Of a stretch of 64,000 nucleotides of DNA, positions 45,077 to 57,190 are shown piece after piece. Within the stretch, counting starts at the first letter, position 1. Every line of letters begins with the position of its first letter. The DNA is taken from assembly GCF_029873635.1 (NCBI RefSeq), contig NC_080426.1, positions 52,466,093 to 52,530,092 of the forward strand. Reading direction: 5' to 3'. The DNA is from Malania oleifera (taxonomy: Eukaryota > Streptophyta > Magnoliopsida > Santalales > Ximeniaceae). Below the pieces are notes generated by a model that saw only the letters and a program-made list of their open reading frames with translations, searched no databases and was not told the DNA's origin. Position numbers and translations under genes: made by a program.

Positions 45077-47018
45077 TGTTGACCTTATAGGTCGCACCCG
45101 ATTTTGATAATGACAAATACTCAGGTATTTAATGATTGTCAAGTGTTTGTGCAGGCTTAAATGAATATCTCAAGGAATGACACTTGAAACAACTAGAAGA
45201 CCCTGAAGACTTTAATTTGTAATTGAAAATTCAACGATTGTAATATAGGTCTATAATAGTAACCTAGGATATGGTTTGTATTTATCTTACCTTCACATCA
45301 TGCATATTGGATATATGGTAAGCTTAATAAGACCATAGCAAGACTCTAGGTCCTAACACTCACACACATCATATAATATATAGGAGTGTTAAGTCTATGC
45401 TTTAAATTGAACAAATATCAGGAATTTGAGAGGGCTCAGGCGATTGAACCCTTGGAGTTCAAAACTCCTCGGGCGCCCGAACTGTTGAAAAGTCAACAGT
45501 TGACTTGGGCTCTCAGATGACCGACGAATAATGTGCATATCTTCCACGGGCGCCCGAACCCTTCAAAAGGTACATTCCACTCGGGCTACGGAGTAGTTCA
45601 GTTCAAAAAGTGCCTTGGATGACCAAACACACGAGTTTGGGCCACCGAATACAAGACTAGGCACTCGAAGTTACGAAGCAATGCTACTGACTTTGATTCA
45701 GATTGCTGAACCATGACACGGGTGACCAAACTCATTTAAATTACTTTTATTACTATGCCTATTCGGATGACCAAACCTCAGTTCAGCCACCTGAACCTTG
45801 GCGGGTTAAAATAATTTCAACCACAGTAAAATTGGGTTAAATTGGGCTAATGATGTTTTAACTATTTGAGACTTTTTTAATTATTCCTAACATATCCCAA
45901 ACAGTTAAAGTTTTACCCCTTCATATAAATATAAACTTATTTGCAAAAAAAAAAAAAAAAAGAATTAGCAATTTACATTAGCCAAAATTCTCTCTTTTCA
46001 AAATACACTCTTTCGACAAATACTCTCAAATCTTCACCTCCTTGATATATTCTGAGATTGTGAGAACATTTCTAAAGTGTTTGTTATTGCTAGGATTGCT
46101 AGAAACTCTCATTTCATTGTTTGTTTGCAATATTTTTATTGCGGAGTTTTGGCTTAAGTTTATCCCACATATTTTGATTATAAATCTTGTGCTTGAATAA
46201 ACTAAGTGAGTTTAGAATATTTGCATCTTTGTTGCAAGTGTCCAATAGTTTGGTTTTTGTTGTGCAAATATTTTTTAAACAAGCAAAATATTTTCAAACT
46301 AGTATTGTGCATATTTTATTGAGGAAAATCTTATTGAACTAGTTTGACTATCTTATTCATAGTCTTTGGAATATTGATTTACTATTGAATTATGCATTGC
46401 TTAGATTCCAAGATATTGCTTGTTTTGAACACTCTTGAGCATATCACTGATTATATTATATTGAGTGTTGATAGCACAATAATTTGCATCACTGAGCTTA
46501 CACTATATCCATATCATTGTTGTGTATATAAATGTGCGTATTGGGTACGTATCTACTTTATGTGAAGGCATAATCACTGTACCACCTGATTAAGAGAATA
46601 CTGTTGTATTTCTAGGCATGGCCTGAGGGGGTGATAATCCAGCCCGGTAAGGATTGGTTGTAAAGAGTGGGGTCAGCCCTGTGCTACTTGACCTGGTTTG
46701 TTTAGGTGTTGCTCCACTCGTTTAAGTGAGCATTTATAGTGGTATTCCTTGTTCTTGTTAGCCAAGGCTGGGACGTAAGCAATTGGCTGAACCTTGATAA
46801 CATTTTTGCGTGTCACTCTTCCTTTACTGCTTTCTGGTGCATGTGTTGTTAACTAGACTACTCTATTTAATTACTAGTACATATTTTAACTGATTTACAT
46901 TACTTGTACTAGATTAATCATAGGGTTGTGAATATACTACTGTTCGGAGATTTATCTAGGGCAGAAATTTTAAAAGTACCAATTCACCCCCCCTCTTGGG
47001 ATTACGGTAAAACTAACA
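45077..47018 (+). mobile_element. shared LTR of the copia chain
   Basis: 1,942 bp, TGTTGACCTTATAGG to GTAAAACTAACA. It has TG and CA ends and matches 52446-54383 throughout, down to the A run (45943-45961) and the U5 block at 46725-46800. It contains a GGCGCCCGA/GACCGA motif zone at 45430-45790. Confidence 0.93.
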
Positions 47019-47033
47019 ATTAGTATCAGAGCC
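47019..47033 (+). other. primer-binding site
   Basis: ATTAGTATCAGAGCC, one base different from the Met-tRNA type TTGGTATCAGAGCC, directly after the LTR. Confidence 0.85.
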
Positions 47034-47073
47034 ACGTAGCATAGACTAGTTGTTATTTTGCAAACGATCACAT

Positions 47074-48760
47074 ATGGCTCATAACTATGTGACCCCTTTC
47101 CCTGAGTGACCATCTTCCACACGACCTTCAATTTTCAGTGGTGTTAATTACACCTTCTAGGAACAGCGGATGCACATCTACCTTCAAAATACTGATTGGA
47201 AGGTGTGGAGGATTGTCTCTAAGGATAATTATGTTCCCATGAAAACAAAGGGTACAACTAGAGTTCCTAAAATTGAGAATGAATATGAAGATGATGACAT
47301 GAAAGCTGTTAGTTAAAATGCCACTGTTATGATTATTTTGTACTGTAGTTTTGATGTAAATGAATTTAACAGAATTATGGCATGCTTTACTACAAAAGAA
47401 ATCTGGGATAAGTTTAGAGGTCACATATGAAGGTATTAGGAATGTGAAAGATAGTAGGATAGATATGTTGACTAGTGAGTATAACGCCTTTAGGATAAAT
47501 GTAGGTGAGTCCATTCAGAGAATGTACACTAGATTCACACACATCATAAACTCACTGCATGCATTAGGGAAGACCTTTCCCACTTATGAGATGATTAGGA
47601 AGATCCTTAGAGGCTTGCCTCCTGTTTGGGAAGCCAAGGCTACGACCATTGCTAAGGGTAGAGACCTTAAGGCCATGACTCTAGATGAATTGACAGGTTC
47701 TCTGATCATCTATGAATTAGCCATAAATGAGAGACTAAATGAACATAACAAGGCAAAAAAAGTGACTGCATTGAAAACCTCCACTAACACATCTAGTGAA
47801 TGCAGCGAATCGGACATTGATGATGATATGGCTATGCTAACTAGAAAATTTAGCATATTCTTCAGGAAGAATAGAAAACCATACAGAAGATATAGGGAGT
47901 CTACATCTAAGAAGGGAGAGTCTAGAAAAAGAAAAGAAAAGTCAAATGCTCCCACGTGTTACAATCGCAACAAAGTTGGGCACATCAAACCAGATTGTCC
48001 ACTACTGAAAAATGAGGTTAAGAAAAAGAAGAAAGCCATGAAAGCAAGCACATCATGGGATAAACTAAGTAGCAGTAACTTAGAATCAGACCACAGCGAC
48101 TCAGAGGTTGCTGATCTGTGCTTGATGGCACACGATAATGAGGTACCATCTTCTAGTTCATTATATTCATATTATTCATCTGATGATTGTGATTCTGATT
48201 GCATGCCTAAGTTTAGGGAATTACAATTTGAAAATATTTGTGTGTCTAAATTTTTTAGTAAAATGACCAAAGAAAATGATGATTTGAAAAAGAAATGTTG
48301 AAATTGGTCAAAATTGTTTGGTATTGCCAAAACTTCGCATGCTTCTATTTTAAAAGAAAAAGATGTAACCATTGCTGAACTTAAGAGGAAAGTGGAGGAT
48401 AGCTCCAAAATTATTTTTAAATTCACTTAGGGCAAACACAATTTTAAAAAACTACTTGGTGCCCAAAGGAATTCTTTAAGTAAAGAGAACCTTGGTTTTA
48501 ATGGTGTTGAAAATGTTAGACGGCCTAATCTTTACTTAGGACACTTCATACGTGATTCAAAATCCCATGTCCCTCCTAAAGATCCTAAGTGTAGAATAAA
48601 ATGTTTTAAATGTAAAAAAATTGGTCATATTCAATTTGATTGTCCACTTAGGAATAAGCATGCGAGAATTAGGAAAGTATTGGTAGTTAAGGGTGATCCA
48701 GCTACTAACCCTTGTGGACCCAACAAAATTTGGGGACCAGCATTAGTTACTTAGTTTACC
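47074..48760 (+). pseudogene. SIRE-like copia gag
   Basis: ATG at 47074 (MAHNYVTPFPE, then a stop). The capsid part shows YLQNTDWKVW and NRIMACFTTKEIWDKF in one frame. A one-base shift near 47420 moves it to the frame of TYEGIRNVKDSRIDMLTSEY, MYTRFTHIINSLHALGK and ILRGLPPVWEAKATTI. A first knuckle, CYNRNKVGHIKPDC (near 47959-48000), has Arg for its second Cys. After an acidic part and stops at 48299 and 48428, a second knuckle CFKCKKIGHIQFDC (48603-48644) keeps all four ligands. Two knuckles and a long acidic tail fit SIRE/Maximus-type gags. At least four stops and one shift make it inactive. Confidence 0.88.
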
Positions 48761-49138
48761 TTGTAGGTATGCCTAAGATCGTCCTCGTCTAAGGACAAGT
48801 GGTACTTGGATAGTGGGTGCTCACGGCACATGACCGACGACAAAGAAAAGTTCGCATCAATCATTCCCAAGGATGGAGGTTATGTGACATTTGGCGACAA
48901 TGCAAAAGGATGCATCATCGAAGTAGGTAAGGTTAGTAAGGACTCTTCTCTTACTATTGATGATGTTTTATTCGTTGATGGACTAAAACATAATTTACTA
49001 AGCATAAGTCAATTGTGTGATAAAGGATATAAGGTATCTTTTGATAATGATAAATGCATAGTAGAAAATAAATTAGATCACAAAGTGCTTTTTACCGTCG
49101 ATCGCCATGAAAATGTTTATACTACTCTTAATTAATAA
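48761..49138 (+). pseudogene. copia aspartic protease
   Basis: WYLDSGCSRHMTDDKEKF (near 48800) carries the catalytic Asp-Ser-Gly. GYVTFGDNAKGCIIE, LFVDGLKHNLLSISQLCDKG and CIVENK then give the normal protease length. The frame is the same as the second half of gag, with stops near 48754 and 48763 just before it. It ends by frameshift near 49125, after which the sequence resumes one frame over. Confidence 0.88.
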
Positions 49139-49981
49139 CTTAGTTTCACAACAAGTAACTTGCATTTCTATTATAAATGAAGCTAGTTGGTTATGGTATA
49201 GACGCTTAGGACACGCTAGCATGGACTTGTTGTCTAAACTTGTTATAAAAGAAATAGTAAAAGGCTTGCCTAAAATGTCATTTGTAAAAGATAAAATTTG
49301 TGATGCATGTCAAATGGGTAAGCAAACAAAATCTAGTTTTAAGAAAAAGAAATTCATATATACTACTAGACCACTTGAGATGCTTCAGTTAGATTTGTTT
49401 GGTCCTAATTTTGTGCAAAGTCTTAGTGGTAAATCATATGCATTTGTAATTGTAGATGACTTTTCTAGGTTCACATGAGTGTTATTTCTTGCACATAAAA
49501 ATGAATCATGTGAACAATTTACCAAGCTTTATAGGAGAATTCAGAAAGAAAAGGGCTATAAGATAACTCATATAAGAAGTGATAGAGGCACAAAATTTAA
49601 AAAATAAGGGCATAGAAAATTATTATGACTTAGAGGGCATATCACATAACTTTCCTACACCTAGGACACCTCAACAAAACGGTGTGGTAGAAAGAAAGAA
49701 TAGGTCACTACAAGAGATGGGTAGAATTATGTTGAATGGACATAAATTACCTAAATACTTTTGGGCTGAGGCTATAAATACCACATGTTATGTCATGAAT
49801 AGGGTTTTGATTAGACCATTAATAAATAAAACTCCTTATGAATTGTGGAACAACCATAAACCTAATATTTCCTATTTTCATGTGTTTGGGTGTAAATGCT
49901 TTGTGCTTAGAGATAATGAACACCTAGGGAAATTTGACTCTAAGTCTGATAAAGGTATTTTCATAGGTTATGCACTTAATT
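49139..49981 (+). pseudogene. copia integrase
   Basis: GAG-pre-integrase part: WYRRLGHASMDLLSKLV and CDACQMGKQTKSSF (HHCC zinc site). Catalytic core: LDLFGPNFVQSLSGKSYAFV and VDDFSRFT, then a stop at 49476. The second Asp is in IRSDRGTKF, followed by a frameshift near 49595 with apparent loss of about 15 residues. The Glu is in PQQNGVVERKNRSLQEMGR. The C-terminal part has FWAEAINTTCYVMNR, FGCKCFVLRDNEHLGKF and KGIFIGYALN. All catalytic positions can be located, but the gene is dead. Confidence 0.88.
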
Positions 49982-51030
49982 AATAAAACATATAGGGTTT
50001 TCAATAAAAGAACATTGGCCATCATTGAAACTATTCATGTTGTGTTCAATGAATCTAATCCATTTTCTAAGAAAGATGATGAAGATGATATTGATATTAG
50101 AAAATGCTTAGATAAATTATCAATTGAAAACATTGCAAGTGAAAATTTTGAAATAAATGATAAATCATATGAAGATAATGAAAATGAAATTCAGGAGTTA
50201 CCTAGAGATTGAAAATTTATTAGAAACCATCTTATAGATCAAATCATAGGTGAACCATCTCGTGGTGTAGCCACAAGATCCTCCTTGAAAAACTTGAGTC
50301 ATTATGCTTTCTTGTCCCAAGAAAAACCTAAAAATATTAAAGAAGCCATAAAGGATGAGTCTTGGGTGACGTCCATGCAAGAAGAACTTAATTAATTTGA
50401 AAGAAACAAAGTGTAGACCCTAGTTCCTAGGCCTAGTGATCATATAGTTATTGGAACTAAATGGGTATATAGAAATAAGAAAGATGATAATGGGGTTGTA
50501 ACTAGGAATAAGGTTAGACTAGTTGCCCAAGGTTATAATCAGCAGGAGGGTATTGACTTTGATGAAACATATGCTCTCGTTGCCAGGATAGAAGCCATTC
50601 GTATGTTACTTGCTTTTGCTGCTTTTAAAAATTTTAAACTATTTCAAATGGATGTTAAAAGCGCTTTTTAAATTACTACATTAATGAAGAAGTATATGTA
50701 GAACAACCACCAGGTTTTGAAAATCATAAATATCCAGGCCATGTTTACAGGTTGTCTAATGTCTTGTATGGATTGAAACAAGCTCCTAGAGCTTGGTATG
50801 AGAGGTTTAGTGGTTTTCTACTAGAAAATGGGTTTTCCAGTGGCAAGATTGACACTACACTCATCATCAAATTCAAAAATGATGATATGCTTCTTGTTCA
50901 AATTTATGTGGACGATATCATTTTTGGAGCAACTAATGATGATTTGTGTAATGAGTTTGCCAAGTGCATGCAAAGTGAATTTGAAATGAGCATGATGGAT
51001 GAACTTAGTTTCTTCTTAGGGCTATAAATT
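49982..51030 (+). pseudogene. copia reverse transcriptase
   Basis: A linker (YRVFNKRTLAIIETIHVVFN, acidic tail) precedes RT. Visible are KDESWVTSMQEELN, TKWVYRNKKDDNGVV, RLVAQGYNQQEGIDFDETYA and FQMDVKSAF, then a stop at 50669 and a shift. SNVLYGLKQAPRAWYERF and the active site QIYVDDIIFGATND (near 50902-50930) follow. Stops also lie at 50210, 50393 and 50414. The sequence ends with the DELSFFLGL phrase and a TAA at 51025-51027. Confidence 0.9.
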
Positions 51031-51858
51031 AAGCAAGCTAAATATGGAACTTTCATATGCCAATCTAAATATATCAGGGACTTGCTAAATAAATTCAATA
51101 TGGAAGATTGTAAAACTCTTGGTACACCTATGAACTCTTCCATTAAGCTTGATAAAGAAGAGCAATGGATCCTTGTTGACGTGAAATTGTATCGTGGCAT
51201 GATTGGGACTCTCCTATATCTTACTACTAGTAGGCCTGATATTATGTTTAGTGTGTATATGTGTGCTAGGTTTCAGGCTGCTCCTAATGAATCCCATATA
51301 AAAGCGGTTAAACGAATCCTTAGGTATCCAGTTGGAACTATAGAGTTAGGCTTATGGTACCCTAAGCATACTACCTTTGAGATTGTGAGTTATACTGATG
51401 TTGACTTTCCTGGTAGTAAGGTTGATAGAAAAAGTACCAGTGAAACTAGTCACTACTTAGGAGAATCTCTTGTTTCTTGGTTCTCTAAGAAATAGAATTC
51501 AGTTCCCTTATTCACAACCGAAGCAAAATATATTATGATTGGAAGTTGTTATGCTCAAACTCTTTATATGAAACAACAATATATGGATTTTGGATTGCAC
51601 TACGATACAATACTGATTAAATGTGATAATACCAGTGCAGTCAACATTTCTAAAAATCCTATCTCACATTCACGAACTAAACACAATGAAATTAGACATC
51701 ACTTCCTTCGTGATCATGTGCAAAAAGGAGATATAACTCTTGAATTTGTATGCACTAATGAACAGTGGGCGGACATATTTACTAAACCTCTTCCCGAAAA
51801 TAGGTTCATACAAATTCAACGTGAGTTAGGTCTAATGTATAGTAGAGAGGTTTCTTAG
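51031..51858 (+). pseudogene. copia RT C-terminus and RNase H
   Basis: IKQAKYGTFICQSKYIRDLL and LLYLTTSRPDIMFSVYMCAR, then SYTDVDFPGSKVDRKS, SWFSKK, a stop at 51493, EAKYIMIGSCYAQTLYM, CDNTSAVNISKNP and WADIFTKPLPENRF, with TAG at 51856-51858. The second catalytic acid, normally Glu in an AE(A/T)EY phrase, sits in TTEAKYI with a Lys in the next position. The protein end is the expected one for the family. Confidence 0.9.
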
Positions 51859-52445
51859 ATATTTCATAGTTTGAATAAACTTAAGGGGAGCCTTTAAGTA
51901 AAAGTTACAAGTCTAACTACAATATATGATTGTTGATATTTCCTATTGGTTTAGACTTAGTTAAAATTGATCATTGTTTGTTGTTTGTAATTCATACTTT
52001 TAATATCTAAAGCATGATAATGTTGGACTTTATGTTTTATTTCTTTGATCATACTAGAATTGTTTGAGTAGTTGTGGATAAACTGTTAGGATTTATAAAT
52101 TCAAACAAGTTATTGTTTATTATATAGGATTTGTGTTGGAAAGTCCCATTTTCAAACGGCACACTGCTGAAATTTTTCCAAACTTCTTGTGTATAACAAT
52201 GCATATTACCCATTGCTATTGCTTTGAATTGTCATTCTTATAGCCCTTTTTGTTGTTGCCAAAAGGGGAAGATGTAGGGGCAAAAATTGGGTTGACTTAT
52301 TAGATTGAATTGCATTTAGGATTGAATTGAATTGAATTGAACTCATTATTTAGAATTTTACATGATGCACATTGTTAGGGGGAGCCTTTTGAGGATATGC
52401 CCATTTTTTGCATGATGTATTTATCATCATCAAAAATGGGGAGAA
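51859..52445 (+). other. 3' untranslated part and polypurine tract
   Basis: Noncoding sequence with AAAAGGGGAAGATGTAGGGG and TTGTTAGGGGGAGCC phrases, ending with the polypurine tract CAAAAATGGGGAGAA (52431-52445). No third ORF (env-like) is visible, so this copy lacks the extra ORF of some SIRE elements. Confidence 0.8.
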
Positions 52446-54383
52446 TGTTGAACTTATAGGTCGCACCTGGTTTTGATAATGACAAGTACTCAGGTATTTG
52501 ATGATTGTCAAGTGTTTATGCAGGCTTAAATGAATATCCCAAGGAATGACACTTGAAGCAACTAGAAGACCATGAAGACTTTAATTTGTAATTGAAAATT
52601 TAATGATTGTAATATGGATCTGTAATAGTAAACTAGAATGTGGTTTGTATTTATCTTACCTGCACATCATGCATATTGGATATATGGTAAGCTCAATAAG
52701 ACCATAGCTAGACTCTTGGTCCCACACTCACACACATATCACATAATATATATATGAGTGTTAAGTCTGTGCTTTAAATTGAACAAATATCAGGAATTTG
52801 AGAGGGCTCGGGTGACCGAACCCTTGGAGTTCAAAACTCCTCGGGCGCCCAAACTGTTGAAGAGTCAACAGTTGACTTGGGCTCTTGGACGACCTACCAA
52901 TAATGTGCATATCTTCCACGGGTGCCTGAACCCTTCGAAAGGGACATTCCACCAACTCAGGCTACCGAGTAGTTTAGTTCAAAAAGAGCCCCGCGTGACC
53001 AAACACACAAGTTCGAGCCACCGAATATAGGACCGGGCACCCGAAGTTATGAAGCAATGCTACTAACTTTGATTTGGGCTGCCGAACCATGACATGGGTG
53101 ACCGAACTCATTTAAATTACTTTTATTACTGTGTTTATTTCGACGACCGAACTTCAGTTCAGCCACCAGAACCTCGGCTAGTTAAAATAATTTTAACCAC
53201 GGTAAAACTGGGTTAACTTAGGCTAATAATGTTTTAACTATTTGAGACATTTTTTAATTATTCTCAACATATCCCAAACGGTTAAAATTTTACCCATGCC
53301 TATAAATATAGGCTCATTTGAAAAAAAAAAAAAAATTAGCAATTTACATTAGCCAAAATTCTCTCTTTTCAAAATACACTCTTTAGCCAAATACTCTCAA
53401 ATCTTCACCTCCTTCATATATTTTGAGATTGTGAGAACATTTCTCAAGTGTTTGTGATTGCTAGGATTGCTAGAAACTCTCATTTGATTGTTTGTTTGCA
53501 ATATTTTTATTGGGGAGTTTTAGCTTAAGTTTATCCCACATATAAATCTTGTGCTGGGATAAACTAAGTGAGCTTAGGATATTTGCATCTTTGTTGCAAG
53601 TGTCCAATAGCTTGGTTTTTGTCGTAAAAATATTATTTTTCAAACAAGCAAAACATTTTCAAACTAGTATTGTGCGTATTTAATTAAGGAAAATCTTATT
53701 GAACTAGTTTGATTATCTGATTCATAATCTTTAGAATATTGACTTGCTACTGAACTGTGTATTGCTTAGATTCCAAGATACTGCTTGTTTTGAACACTCT
53801 TGAGCATATCACTTATTATATTATATTGAGTGTTGATAGCACAATAATTTGCATCACTGAGCTTACACTATATCCATATCATTGATGTATAAGTAAATGC
53901 GCATATTAGGTACATATCTGCTTTACGTGAAAGCATAATCACTGTACCATCTAATTGAGAGAATACTATTGTATTTCCAGATGTGGCCTAAGGGGGCAGT
54001 AATCTAGTTCGGTAAGGATTGGTTGTAATGGTTGAGGTCAGTCTTATGCTAATTGACTTTATTTGTTTAGGTGCCGCTCCACCCGTTTAAGTGAGCAATT
54101 ATAGTGGTGATGCTTGTGCTTGATAGCCAAGGCGAGGACGTAGGCAATTGGCCAAACCTCGATAACATTTTTTCTTGTCACTCTTCCTTTACTACTTTCT
54201 GGTGCATGTGTTGTTAATTAGACTGCTCTATTTAATTACTAGTGCATATTACAACTGATTTACATTACTTGTACTAAATTGACCATAGGGTTGTGAATAT
54301 ACTATTGTTAGGAGATTTACCTAGAGCGTAAATTATAAAAGTACCAATTCACTCCACCTCTTGAGATCGCGGTAAAACTAACA
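52446..54383 (+). mobile_element. 3' LTR of the copia chain
   Basis: 1,938 bp, TGTTGAACTTATAGG to GTAAAACTAACA, colinear with 45077-47018. Differences are mostly single substitutions. Bases after it are ACCTC (54384-54388). The left partner target site cannot be checked because the left end of the chain is truncated. Confidence 0.93.
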
Positions 54384-55306
54384 ACCTCCTCTTTGCCCTA
54401 GCTAGTTAGAATTTCTATTACAACCCACTCTTATGCACACAATTCTACGTTGTAGAACAAAATCTTCTAGCCAGCGAATGGCTTGAAGATCTTGCAAAAG
54501 AGGCCAATTAATTCCTACCTCGCAAGAGAAGCCTTTGCTAACCCTAAACTACTTTATGTGGGACTAAATGTTAAGGTGATTTGCCATGCTAAACCAAGAT
54601 ATTATCAAAAAGGAGAAAATATGAAAGAATGAGAAAGAAAAGCATAAATACATTTACGTTTAGAAGGATACCTTGCAAGGTCCTCTGCCAAAAGGGAAGG
54701 AGCTTATCCCAAAAGGTCTGCCTAGGGATGCGGCAGGTGCCGACCAGCTGTGGCGTGCTGTGGCAGGAAGTATGGGTTGTGGCTGCTATAGGTGGCAAAT
54801 GGCTAGCTAGCAGCAAACACACAGCGGTGGCCGTGGCTCTTCAGCAAATTGCACGCACTAGCGGGAGGGGATGTAGGACGGGAGTGGGAGAGAGAGAATA
54901 GGGATTTGGGATGCACGAGATTTCGTGCGAAGGGAGCAATGGGGATATTGGGGAAGTTTTTAGTGATAATTTTAAAAGTCGTCACTAAAAGAACACTATT
55001 AGTGACAGTTTACAACTGTCACTAATAGCTTACGAAAAATTTTATCACTAATATCCAAAAAATCGTTACTAATATTTTTTTGTGATTATTAGAACGAGAA
55101 AACCTATGTTTAGTGAAGAAAGTATTAGCAAAGAACCCGAAACCATCACTAATAATGCATTATTAGTGATGGATACAAGACTCATCACTAGTGGCTTAAA
55201 TATTAGTGAGGAATTTTGATTTCATCACTAATAGCGCATTATTAGTTACGATTTTCTGTTTATCACAATTACTTTCGTCACTAAATTTTTTTTTTTTTTT
55301 TTAGTG
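54384..55306 (-). mobile_element. CACTA transposon terminal part
   Basis: The right end is the complement of CACTAAAAAAA (55306 inward). It is preceded by about 350 bp packed with subterminal words such as TTAGTGAC, CATCACTAAT and GTCACTAATA in both directions (from about 54960). This is the usual architecture of CACTA (En/Spm-like) ends. The part at 54384-54960 is more GC-balanced and may be element interior or 3' untranslated sequence; I see no transposase. The 3 bases after the end (TCA) would be the target copy, but the other end is not in view. Confidence 0.65.
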
Positions 55307-56000
55307 TCAAGCATACATAATAATAAAAATATATGCATGAGTATGAAAGATGATAACATACCTCAAGTGAAGCGTACAAAGTATATACACTAAAGTAAAT
55401 AATAATGGCAACACCAGATAAGGAAAATTAATCCTGCTGACGTCAACTACGAATCAAGAATGCAAATAAATCAATGTTAAAAATTAATTCTTTCGATGAC
55501 ATTGACACCAAATCAAGCATGTGAATAAATTAATTTTTAATTGCAACAATACCAGATCAAGTGTATGTACAATATAAAGTTTGACGTGAGATTAATGTGA
55601 CTATAGAAGAATAATATGCACAAAAGTGATTTCAAAATTATATTTCATACGTTGGGATGACAACATGCATGCATATTGAGAATTGTAGATTAATATGAAA
55701 TGGAAAACATATGGATATACATTGACAAATATTTGGGCAGATGAATGTATACGTCAGAATTCAAGTGGGCGTGCAGGATAAAAATATCAAGATTGATGAG
55801 CGTTCTTGGATGTAAAAGTTAGCATATAAACATATACATGCATATACATATGAATAACTTAATGAAAGTGGAAGGTATGTAATATTAAAAATGATAAAAT
55901 GTGGATGCATATCAATTTCATGGATCAACTTAAGATCCAGTTGCATTCTAGTCCTCTCTCACCAGTTGCATTCTAGTCTTGCACGTAAAACCATGGCCCT

Positions 56001-56037
<37 letters not shown>

Positions 56038-56113
56038 ATTTCATGGATACATTTAAGATCCAGTTGCATTCTAGTCCTCTTGCACGTAAAACCATGGCCC
56101 TGCAAAATATGTA

Positions 56114-56163
<50 letters not shown>

Positions 56164-56337
56164 TATTTATTTATTTATATTGGTTAGTGCACATGGGTTA
56201 CAAGTAAATATATTAGAATTTTTCAACATGTTAATTTTTCTATTCATATCGAATGTTTGCAATTATATTTTCTAATATAGTGAATTTTTCTTTTATAAAA
56301 AAAATGTCATTGATTTAAAAAAATAAATTCAATAAAA

Positions 56338-56512
56338 CCTTTGTGTTAAAGGGCAAAAGGATGGAGAAGCAATTCATTATCTTGATAGATAAGTTAAAAG
56401 TGCTAACACGAAAGTTTCTTATCAAATTTATTTTTAAAATTTATGGACACTCTTAACTTATTTATCAAGATAATGAATTGCTTGTCTATCCTTTTGACCT
56501 TTAACACAAAGG
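56338..56512. repeat. foldback (MITE-like) element, copy 2, intact
   Basis: 175 bp with terminal inverted arms of about 65 bp, CCTTTGTGTTAAAGGGCAAA against ACCTTTAACACAAAGG, around a 45-bp loop. There is no coding capacity. Long stems like this can be processed to small RNAs if transcribed. Confidence 0.88.

Positions 56513-56513
<1 letters not shown>

Positions 56514-56588
<75 letters not shown>
56514..56588. repeat. compound (AT)n(GA)n microsatellite
   Basis: About 21 AT units followed by about 16 GA units. Further AT runs lie at about 56005-56033 and 56119-56158. Confidence 0.95.
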
Positions 56589-56589
<1 letters not shown>

Positions 56590-56816
56590 ATATACATTTT
56601 TTGAGTATCATGACCTTCTAATTGGGATTTAAGCTTCAACGCTGCTATTAGGTTCTTATAAGTCTTCAAACTATTCTCTTCATTCCATTCTTAACTTGGG
56701 ATAATTGTTGAATGAGTTGAAATTATTGTCATGACTGTAGACACCCCAATTTTAATCAGGTCATTTTGGAAAGACCCCGGCATAATTGACCTTGGCTTTA
56801 TTCCCGAGAATGGGAG

Positions 56817-57190
56817 GATCTGGTTGAGTCCCTCTCAAAATTAACTCATTGAGTCCCGAGTTTTCAAAATTAAGTCCTTAATTCCAGAATCTTCAAAATT
56901 GAGTCATTTTACTTTAAAAATGAGTTCCTGTTAGTTCAAAATTAAGTCTTGTTTTATTGTCAAAAATAAGCCCCAATTATTCCCATATCGAGTTTCGGCT
57001 ATTTTAAAATGAGTCCCTTTAATTTTAAAAATTAAGTTCTTTAAAATTTGAGTTCTTTGATTTTGAAATGGAGTTCTTTAATTTTTAAAATTAAGTTTCT
57101 ATTGAGTCCTTTTCCAAATATTGAGGTTTTGTTTGAGTTTTTTTTTTTTTTTAATTGAATCCCTTTTATTTGAGTCGTTTTTATTTTTGA
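56817..57190. repeat. degenerate GAGTCC-TTTTAAAATTAA minisatellite
   Basis: About fifteen imperfect units of 20-30 bp alternating a GAGTCC/AAGTTC word with a TTTTAAAAT word. The copies are too diverged for a clean period. Confidence 0.65.

Larger units (their letters stand above)
43836..54383 (+). mobile_element. chain of two SIRE-like copia elements sharing one LTR
   Basis: Order: a 3' fragment of one element (RT end, RNase H, 3' untranslated part, polypurine tract; 43836-45076), an LTR (45077-47018), a full interior (47019-52445), and an LTR (52446-54383). The middle LTR has a polypurine tract on its left and a primer-binding site on its right, so it serves as 3' LTR of the first and 5' LTR of the second element. 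This is the product expected from unequal LTR recombination between related copies. Both interiors are broken by stops and shifts. Confidence 0.9.
55169..56812 (+). repeat. segment copy R2, partner of 42590-43835
   Basis: The longer partner of R1 in the same orientation. It includes the CACTA end, AT-rich DNA, and two copies of an ATCCAGTTGCATTCTAGTCC...CCATGGCCCT block (about 55930-56005 and 56036-56108). These are followed by AT runs, the intact foldback, an AT/GA microsatellite and the Tat-like LTR start. The block duplication and the 55630-55925 part are absent from R1. Confidence 0.8.
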
